Source of the DNA: Clostridia bacterium
GTDB taxonomy: Bacteria; Bacillota_A; Clostridia; Oscillospirales; CAG-272
NCBI GenBank assembly: GCA_017632155.1
Contig: JAGBRZ010000042.1
Span: 1-10,238 of the forward strand
Length of the DNA stretch: 10,238 nucleotides
Direction: 5' to 3'
Below are positions 1 through 5,670 of the stretch, one piece after another; position 1 is the stretch's first letter, and each line of letters begins with the position of its first letter. The notes beneath the pieces were generated by a model. The model was not told where the DNA came from. It searched no databases and was given only the letters and a program-made list of their open reading frames with translations. The position numbers and the translations under genes were made by a program.

Positions 1-883
1 CAGAGGCGTCGGTCTGGTGTTCCAAAACTACGCACTCTACCCCCACATGACCGTCAAGCAGAACATCCTCTTCCCCCTCCAGAACCTGAAGGGCGCGGAC
101 AAGCTTGACAAGAATACTATGCTCGAGCGAGCTCTCGAGGCGGCAAGACTTGTTCAGATCGACAATCTTATGGACCGCAAGCCCAGCGAGCTTTCGGGTG
201 GTCAGCAGCAGAGAGTTGCGATTGCACGCGCACTTGTAAAAATGCCCCGCGTTCTTCTTCTCGACGAGCCGCTTTCCAACCTTGACGCGCGTCTGCGTCT
301 TCAGACCCGTGAAGAGATCCGCCGCATTCAGCGCGAAACCGGCATCACTACCATCTTCGTAACCCACGACCAGGAGGAGGCTATGTCCATCTCCGACGTG
401 ATCGTTGTTATGAAGCTCGGCGTTGTTCAGCAGATCGGCAAGCCGCAGACTGTTTACGATAACCCCGTAAACCTCTTTGTCGCAAAGTTCCTCGGAACTC
501 CTCCCATCAACGTTTTCAAGGCAAACGTCAAGGGCGGCAAGCTTTATATCAACGGTGAGGCTGTTCTCGACGTTCCCGGCGTTGCTGACCGTGATGTTTT
601 TGCTGCTATCAGACCCGAGGGCTTCATCCCCGCGGAAAACGGCGCAATGACCTGCGAGCTTTCTTCCATCGAGGTTATGGGACGCGACGTAAGCATCGTT
701 TCGAAGAACGAGGCTATGCTCACCCCCACCATCCGCTCCATTGTTGACGCGGACTATAAGATCTCCGCAACCGCACAGAACGTCAAATTTGACCTCAAGC
801 CCCACAAGGTATTCATCTTTGATTCCGAAACCGAGGAAAGAATTTATTTCGGTGACCAGACTGCGCCCGAAACAGGCATCTGA
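1..883 (+). CDS. ABC importer ATPase, MalK/UgpC/MsmK type (5'-partial)
   Basis: This is the cytoplasmic ATP-hydrolysing subunit of a carbohydrate or glycerol-phosphate type ABC importer. The reading frame is open from base 2 and begins inside the Q-loop (GLVFQNYALYPHMT), so the start codon and Walker A motif lie outside the window. Visible in order are the signature LSGGQQQR, the Walker B and D-loop stretch VLLLDEPLSNLDARLR, and the switch histidine in FVTHDQEEA. A TOBE-type regulatory C-terminus follows from about KFLGTPPINVF (bases 488-520) and includes AAIRPEGF. About 294 residues are present; the family is usually 350-370. The first in-frame start-like codon, a GTG at 17, falls inside the Q-loop and is not a real start. 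The gene ends 11 bases before the first permease, so the two are co-transcribed. MsmK-like ATPases can serve several transporters, so exclusive pairing with this cassette is probable but not certain. Confidence 0.96.
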   Translation, partial: RGVGLVFQNYALYPHMTVKQNILFPLQNLKGADKLDKNTMLERALEAARLVQIDNLMDRKPSELSGGQQQRVAIARALVKMPRVLLLDEPLSNLDARLRLQTREEIRRIQRETGITTIFVTHDQEEAMSISDVIVVMKLGVVQQIGKPQTVYDNPVNLFVAKFLGTPPINVFKANVKGGKLYINGEAVLDVPGVADRDVFAAIRPEGFIPAENGAMTCELSSIEVMGRDVSIVSKNEAMLTPTIRSIVDADYKISATAQNVKFDLKPHKVFIFDSETEERIYFGDQTAPETGI

Positions 884-894
884 GGTAGACCGAT

Positions 895-1836
895 ATGAAA
901 AAATTCCTTCAAAAGATCAGATTTGAGGAATGGAAGGCGTGGATCTACCTTGCTCCCGCAGTTGCTCTTTTGCTCGTCTTCACCGTTTGGCCGATAATCA
1001 ACACCCTTCGCATGGCTTTCTGGGAAGATTACAGCATAATGAAGGAGCTTGGCGGAACGCTTGGCAATACTTTTGGCATCAAGAATTTTGAAAAGGTTAT
1101 CAAGTACCAAGGATTTATTGACTGCCTTAAGAACACTATGCTTCTGACGGTTCTCACCGTGCCGATCTCCACAGTCCTCGCTCTTGTGATCGCAGTATGT
1201 CTGAACGCTATCAAACCGCTTCAGAGATTCCTGCAGACCATCTTCTTCCTCCCCTACGTAACCAATTCGATCGCTATCGGAATGGTATTCGAGGCTATGT
1301 TCAACATCGTCGGCTTCGGAACCTCCAATCCCTCGTACGGTATTATCAATAACATCCTCAGTGTTTTCGGCGCGGATCCCATCAACTGGATCAACGCGGG
1401 CTCGGGATATTGGCAGAACATTGCCGTTCTCGTTATCTATATCGTATGGAATGCGCTCCCCTTCAAGATACTCATCCTCCTCGGCGGTCTGCAGAGTGTA
1501 AACAAGCAGTATTATGACGCAGCGAAGATCGACTCCACTCCCCGTCTGCGAGTGTTCACCAAGATCACCGTTCCGCTCCTTTCTCCTATGATCGCCTACG
1601 TTGTTATCACCGGCTTTATCGGCGGATTCAAGGAATATTCGAGCATCGTTGGTATTTTCGGTGACGATATGCAGGCTGTCGGCGGTGAGTCGCTCAACAC
1701 AATGGTCGGCTATATCTATGACGCCCTCGGAAATCAGGAAGGCCGCGCATCCGCAGCCGCACTCATTCTTTTTGCCATCATATTCGTCGTTACGATGATC
1801 AATATGTACGTCAGCAAAAAGAAGACTCATTATTGA
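895..1836 (+). CDS. ABC importer permease 1, MalF/UgpA-like (binding-protein-dependent inner membrane component)
   Basis: This integral membrane subunit of a CUT1-family importer has 313 residues, normal for UgpA-like permeases without the MalF periplasmic insertion. The first membrane segment is at about residues 17-40 (IYLAPAVALLLVFTVWP). Further hydrophobic segments lie at about 81-103, 115-140, 174-198, 230-252 and 286-306, giving six in all. The cytoplasmic EAA-type loop that docks on the ATPase is at about 206-231 (YYDAAKIDSTPRLRVFTKI). There the usual EAA--DGA reads DAA--DST, a mild departure. The C-terminus is short and basic (SKKKTHY). The ATG at 895 is preceded by GAGGT at 882-886, which overlaps the ATPase stop codon and suggests translational coupling. 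It should heterodimerise with the next gene product. Confidence 0.95.
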   Translation: MKKFLQKIRFEEWKAWIYLAPAVALLLVFTVWPIINTLRMAFWEDYSIMKELGGTLGNTFGIKNFEKVIKYQGFIDCLKNTMLLTVLTVPISTVLALVIAVCLNAIKPLQRFLQTIFFLPYVTNSIAIGMVFEAMFNIVGFGTSNPSYGIINNILSVFGADPINWINAGSGYWQNIAVLVIYIVWNALPFKILILLGGLQSVNKQYYDAAKIDSTPRLRVFTKITVPLLSPMIAYVVITGFIGGFKEYSSIVGIFGDDMQAVGGESLNTMVGYIYDALGNQEGRASAAALILFAIIFVVTMINMYVSKKKTHY

Positions 1837-1848
1837 TGGAGGTGCGAT

Positions 1849-2748
1849 ATGGCTGATAAAAAGATTATGACAACTATGCACGAAAAGGATATGCAGAAGG
1901 TAACGGTATCGCAGACGATCACAAAGATCATCGTTCAGTTCCTTCTTTATGCTTTCCTTTGCATTATGGCGCTTATCATCGTTTTCCCCTTCTATTGGAT
2001 GATAATCTCCTCTCTTAAAACTGTCGAAGAATACCGCTTCCCCACTCCCACTTTGTACCCGACTAGGGGATTCCAGTGGCTCAACTATCGCGAGGCGTTC
2101 ACCGCGGCAAACCTCGGCAAGCTCTTTATGAACACCGTTTACGTCGGTGTTGTTTCGACTATCCTCTCGCTCGTCATAACCGTTCTTTCGGCGTTTGCTT
2201 TTGCAAGACTTGAGTTCAAGGGCAAAAACGCGCTCTTTGCGGCTCTGCTTGCAACAATGATGATCCCCGGCGAGCTCTTCACGATCACAAACTACGTAAC
2301 CGTTACCAAGTTCGGATGGCTCGATTCGTACACCGTACTCATCGTGCCCTTCCTCGTCAGCGTTTTCTATATCTATCTGCTCCGCCAGAACTTCCTGCAG
2401 ATACCCAACGAGCTCTATCTTGCCGCCAAGGTTGACGGCACGACCGACCTCAAGTATCTTTGGAAGGTTATGATCCCGCTGTCGCTCCCGAACCTCATTT
2501 CCATCACCATTCTCAAGATGATGGGCGCGTGGAACTCCTACGTTTGGCCCCGTCTTGTTACGTCGACCGACGATTACCGACTCATCACAAACGGTCTTCG
2601 CGATGCCTTCACCGATATGTCGGGACAGGCTAACATCCCCGTTCAGATGGCGGCGGTCACCGTCGTTTCGATCCCCCTCTTCCTCGTATTCATCTTCCTT
2701 CGTAAGTATATTATGAAGGGCGTTTCGAGAAGCGGTATCAAGGGTTAA
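1849..2748 (+). CDS. ABC importer permease 2, MalG/UgpE-like
   Basis: This is the second transmembrane subunit of the importer, 299 residues long. It has a hydrophilic N-terminus of about 25 residues, a first membrane helix at about 30-55 (FLCIMALIIVFPFYWMIISS), and further helices at about 94-118, 127-150, 160-178, 212-228 and 266-285. The EAA loop at about 187-212 is canonical (LAAKVDGTTDLKYLWKVMIP). The end, KGVSRSGIKG, matches the KG-rich tail typical of UgpE and MalG-type permeases. The start at 1849 has a strong GGAGGT at 1838-1843, five bases upstream, and lies 12 bases after the previous stop. The stop codon is embedded in an inverted-repeat region (see 2743-2791). Confidence 0.95.
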   Translation: MADKKIMTTMHEKDMQKVTVSQTITKIIVQFLLYAFLCIMALIIVFPFYWMIISSLKTVEEYRFPTPTLYPTRGFQWLNYREAFTAANLGKLFMNTVYVGVVSTILSLVITVLSAFAFARLEFKGKNALFAALLATMMIPGELFTITNYVTVTKFGWLDSYTVLIVPFLVSVFYIYLLRQNFLQIPNELYLAAKVDGTTDLKYLWKVMIPLSLPNLISITILKMMGAWNSYVWPRLVTSTDDYRLITNGLRDAFTDMSGQANIPVQMAAVTVVSIPLFLVFIFLRKYIMKGVSRSGIKG

Positions 2749-2791
2749 CTATTTAACCAAGGTTAAATGCGGAACGCCAACTCCGCTTAAC
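2743..2791 (+). promoter_or_regulatory. Intergenic region with overlapping, mutually exclusive stem-loops before the binding-protein gene
   Basis: Four complementary blocks lie in series: GGTTAA (2743-2748, which contains the permease stop), TTAACC (2753-2758), GGTTAA (2761-2766) and TTAAC (2787-2791). Blocks 1 and 2 can pair. Blocks 2 and 3 pair better, as ATTTAACC/GGTTAAAT around two bases. Blocks 3 and 4 can pair together with GCGGA (2769-2773) and TCCGC (2782-2786). No T-run follows, so this is not a classical terminator. In ABC importer operons such structures often protect the binding-protein part of the message from decay; a role as operator or processing site is also possible. The rest of the gap to 2825 carries the AAAGGA ribosome site (2810-2815). 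TACAAT at 2801-2806 lacks a matching -35, so no promoter is called. Confidence 0.45.
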
Positions 2792-2825
2792 AAAATATAT
2801 TACAATTTGAAAGGATCTCAGAAAA

Positions 2826-4265
2826 ATGAAAAAGAGAATCATTTCGCTTCTTCTCGTTCTTTCCATGGTCTTCAGCGCAGCCGCAATGGTTAGCTGTAAC
2901 GGTGGCGAGAACGGCGGAGAGCAGAGCACCGGCAAGGTGGCATACGAAGTTCCCGCAGAGGGCTACGACGGAAGTGCCGTAACAATCACCTTCTACCACT
3001 CCATGGGTCAGAAGCTTCAGGATGTTCTTAACTCCTACATCCCCGAGTTCAATAAGCTCTACCCCAACATCACCATTGAGCATTCCTCGATGGGTAACTA
3101 TGACGGCGTTCGCGATCAGATCAAGACCGCTCTCACCGCGGGCAACCAGCCCAACATCGCGTACTGCTATCCCGACCACGTTGCTCTTTACAACGTTGCA
3201 AAGGCAGTAGTTCCGCTTGACAGCTTCATCGAAAGCACCATTCCCGTACCCGACGCTACCGGCGCATCCTCCCTCCTCGGCTTCACCGCAGAGCAGATCG
3301 CGGACTTCGTTCCCGGATATTATGCAGAGGGTACCGCATTCGACGAGGCAGGTACTATGTACACCCTTCCTATGTCCAAGTCCACCGAGGCACTCTACTA
3401 CAACAAGACCTTCTTTGAGAAGAACGGTCTCAAGGTTCCCACCACTTGGGAAGAGATGGGCAAGGTATGCGAGCAGATCAAGGCTATCGACCCCGATTGC
3501 GTACCTCTCGGCTATGACTCCGAGGCTAACTGGTTCATCACTATGTGTGAGCAGTATGCTTCCCCCTACACCTCTCTCAACGAGGATGAGCACTTCCTTT
3601 TCGACAACGATACCAACCGCGGCTTCGTTAAGATGTTCCGTGAGTGGTACCAGAAGGGCTACGTAACTACCGAGGAGATCTACGGCTCCTACACCTCCGG
3701 TCTGTTCACCGCAACCGAGGGTCAGAAGTGCTACATGGTTATCGGTTCCACCGGTGGCGCAAGCTATCAGCAGCCTCCCCAGGTTGACGGTACTCCTCTC
3801 TTCGAGACCGATATGGCAACTCCTCCCCAGGTAAATCCCGCAGCTCCCAAGGTAATTTCTCAGGGTCCCTCCCTCTGCATCTTCAAGGATACCAATCCTC
3901 AGGAAGTTGTAGCTTCTTGGCTCTTTGTTAAGTTCCTCACCACCAACGTTGAATTCCAGGCTTCCTTCTCGATGACATCGGGCTATGCTCCCGTTATCAA
4001 GTCGGTTCAGTCGAATCCCGTATATCAGCAGTGGCTTGATGCCGCAAACGGCTTCAACAACCTCACCGCAATGAGCGTTAAGCTCGCTCTTGCACAGAGC
4101 GATGCATACTTCGTATCTCCCGCGTTCAACGGCTCCTCCGAGGCTCGTGACCAGGTTGGTACCCTTATGCAGGATGCTCTCGTAAGCACCGATGCGGACA
4201 TTGACGCAACTCTCAAGAAGCTCTTCGAAAAGGCTGTTGCAGAGTGCGAATACGCAGCTGACTAA
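2826..4265 (+). CDS. Extracellular solute-binding lipoprotein, UgpB-like family 1
   Basis: This is the substrate receptor of the importer, anchored to the outer face of the membrane. It has 479 residues with a lipoprotein signal: basic KKR start, hydrophobic core 5-20, and lipobox MVSC with the lipidated Cys at 24. A Gly/Glu/Ser linker follows. The mature part resembles UgpB in TITFYHSMGQKL (53-64), MGNYDGVRDQI (89-99), TAGNQPNIAYCYP (104-116) and STEALYYNKTFFEKNGL (186-202), followed by PTTWEEM. The late GYAPV segment (386-390) is typical of family 1 binding proteins. From memory, E. coli UgpB has an Arg in its late GLRLGN loop that helps bind phosphate. The corresponding stretch here (SPAFNGSS, 431-438) has none, so the ligand may not be glycerol-3-phosphate. 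The start is supported by AAAGGA at 2810-2815. Tandem TAA stops end it. Sugar and phosphodiester ligands both remain possible. Confidence 0.93.
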   Translation: MKKRIISLLLVLSMVFSAAAMVSCNGGENGGEQSTGKVAYEVPAEGYDGSAVTITFYHSMGQKLQDVLNSYIPEFNKLYPNITIEHSSMGNYDGVRDQIKTALTAGNQPNIAYCYPDHVALYNVAKAVVPLDSFIESTIPVPDATGASSLLGFTAEQIADFVPGYYAEGTAFDEAGTMYTLPMSKSTEALYYNKTFFEKNGLKVPTTWEEMGKVCEQIKAIDPDCVPLGYDSEANWFITMCEQYASPYTSLNEDEHFLFDNDTNRGFVKMFREWYQKGYVTTEEIYGSYTSGLFTATEGQKCYMVIGSTGGASYQQPPQVDGTPLFETDMATPPQVNPAAPKVISQGPSLCIFKDTNPQEVVASWLFVKFLTTNVEFQASFSMTSGYAPVIKSVQSNPVYQQWLDAANGFNNLTAMSVKLALAQSDAYFVSPAFNGSSEARDQVGTLMQDALVSTDADIDATLKKLFEKAVAECEYAAD

Positions 4266-4274
4266 TAAAAATCA

Positions 4275-5642
4275 ATGAAGAAACTTACAGTTCTTCTTCT
4301 CGCTCTCGCTCTTCTTGCAGGCATTTTTGTTGCCTGCGAGAGCGGGGAGAGTGAAGTGACAACCGAGGGTGCTGCAGAGCTCGGCGAGCTCGTTGATTAC
4401 GTGGCTACCCTCAAGTTCAACCCGAATTCGGGAAGAGCTTACACCGAAACCACCGTCAAAACCTTTGTTGACGGTGACACCACCCATTTTAACGTTCCCT
4501 CATCGATCGTGTCCGGCGGCGTGCTCAAGGCAAGATACCTTGGTATTAATACCCCCGAATCCACGGGTCAGATCGAGCCCTGGGGCAAAAAAGCATCGAA
4601 TTATACAAAAGCGGCTCTTTCCGCCGCAACTTCCATCATCGTTGAGTCCGATACAGTAAGCTGGAATCCCGATTCGACAGGCGACAGATACCTTGTTTGG
4701 GTTTGGTACAAGACTGCGGAAATGACCGATTACCGTTGCCTTAACCTTGAAATTCTTCAGGCGGGTCTTGCGGTATCCTCAAGCTCTGCTGAGCTGAGCT
4801 ATGCAGATCTCTGCGTAAGTATTCTTAATCAGTCGGTAACTCACAAGCTTTACGTTTTTTCCAAGGAAAAGGACCCCGACTTTTATTACGGCGCGGCTAT
4901 GCCGATCACGCTCAAGGAGCTCAAGACAAATATCGAGTCCTACAAGGATAAGACAGTCGGCTTCGAGGGCGTTGTTGTAAGAAATTCGGGCAACACCGCT
5001 TACGTTGAAGAATACGATGAAGAAACCGGACTTTACTTCGGTATTCAGGTCTACTACGGCTTCAATCTTGACTATTTCGGTCAGGAGATACTCACCGTTG
5101 GCAACAGAATTCTCGTTGTCGGCTCGGTTCAGTATTATGAAACCGGCGGAACATATCAGATTTCCGATATCAAGTACAATGCAATGCGCCCCGATGATGA
5201 GTCGAATATCAAGCTTATCAGCAAGGGTCACGAGGGTGCATACACCGAGGTTGGAGCCAAAGAGCTTCTGAGTGAAAAGGTTACACTCAATATTACTGTT
5301 GTTGAAGGCGAAAACGAGAGCATCGTTGAAAAGACCTTCGACCGCGGCTTCCTCACTATGCACGGCTCGGCTTCGCTCAAGGGACTTACCATCAAGAGCG
5401 TTTACACCACGCAGAATGAGGACAGCTCGAATTTCGGCGCTCTCACCCTCACTTGCGAGGCAGAGGACGGCACCGAGATCGTTCTTCGCACCATCGTCCT
5501 TAAGGACTCTGCCGGCAAAACGATCACGGCGGACGCATTCCCCGCGGGAAGCAAGGTCAACGCGCGCGGCGTTGTTGACGTATATAACGGAGAATATCAG
5601 CTCAAGGTCTTCTCCGCAAATGACATTACATTTATTAACTAA
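4275..5642 (+). CDS. Surface lipoprotein nuclease: staphylococcal-nuclease (TNase) domain plus two OB-fold domains
   Basis: This is a predicted calcium-dependent, sugar-nonspecific endonuclease displayed on the cell surface. The signal peptide ends in lipobox FVAC with Cys21. The SNase-like domain spans about residues 55-195. VDGDT (65-69) supplies the metal Asp68. RYLGINTPE (87-95) supplies Arg87 and Glu95 at the exact spacing of Arg35 and Glu43 in nuclease A. GDRYLVWVW (136-144) supplies Arg138, matching Arg87 of nuclease A. Asn92 replaces metal ligand Asp40, a change I believe also occurs in other family members. Two OB-fold-like regions follow at about 211-300 (KTVGFEGVVV, VGNRILVVGSVQYYE, GTYQIS) and 325-453 (KVNARGVVDVYNGEYQLKV). 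The domain mix recalls Bacillus subtilis YhcR. The gene starts 9 bases after the binding-protein stop and has no visible Shine-Dalgarno, so it may depend on translational coupling. The nuclease fold is near certain; the biological substrate is inferred. Confidence 0.9.
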   Translation: MKKLTVLLLALALLAGIFVACESGESEVTTEGAAELGELVDYVATLKFNPNSGRAYTETTVKTFVDGDTTHFNVPSSIVSGGVLKARYLGINTPESTGQIEPWGKKASNYTKAALSAATSIIVESDTVSWNPDSTGDRYLVWVWYKTAEMTDYRCLNLEILQAGLAVSSSSAELSYADLCVSILNQSVTHKLYVFSKEKDPDFYYGAAMPITLKELKTNIESYKDKTVGFEGVVVRNSGNTAYVEEYDEETGLYFGIQVYYGFNLDYFGQEILTVGNRILVVGSVQYYETGGTYQISDIKYNAMRPDDESNIKLISKGHEGAYTEVGAKELLSEKVTLNITVVEGENESIVEKTFDRGFLTMHGSASLKGLTIKSVYTTQNEDSSNFGALTLTCEAEDGTEIVLRTIVLKDSAGKTITADAFPAGSKVNARGVVDVYNGEYQLKVFSANDITFIN

Positions 5643-5670
5643 TTTAAAGATCAAATAATAAGGAGCTATT

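Noticed and set aside
844..1881. Minus-strand open frame of 345 codons over permease 1
   Set aside because: Shadow of a well-supported membrane protein gene. Its product has no recognisable domain and is rich in Asp, Glu and His as expected from the reverse of hydrophobic codons.
2796..2806. TATATT and TACAAT as -10 boxes of an internal promoter for the binding-protein gene
   Set aside because: No sequence resembling TTGACA lies 16-18 bases upstream of either, so the AT-rich stretch is not enough to call a promoter.
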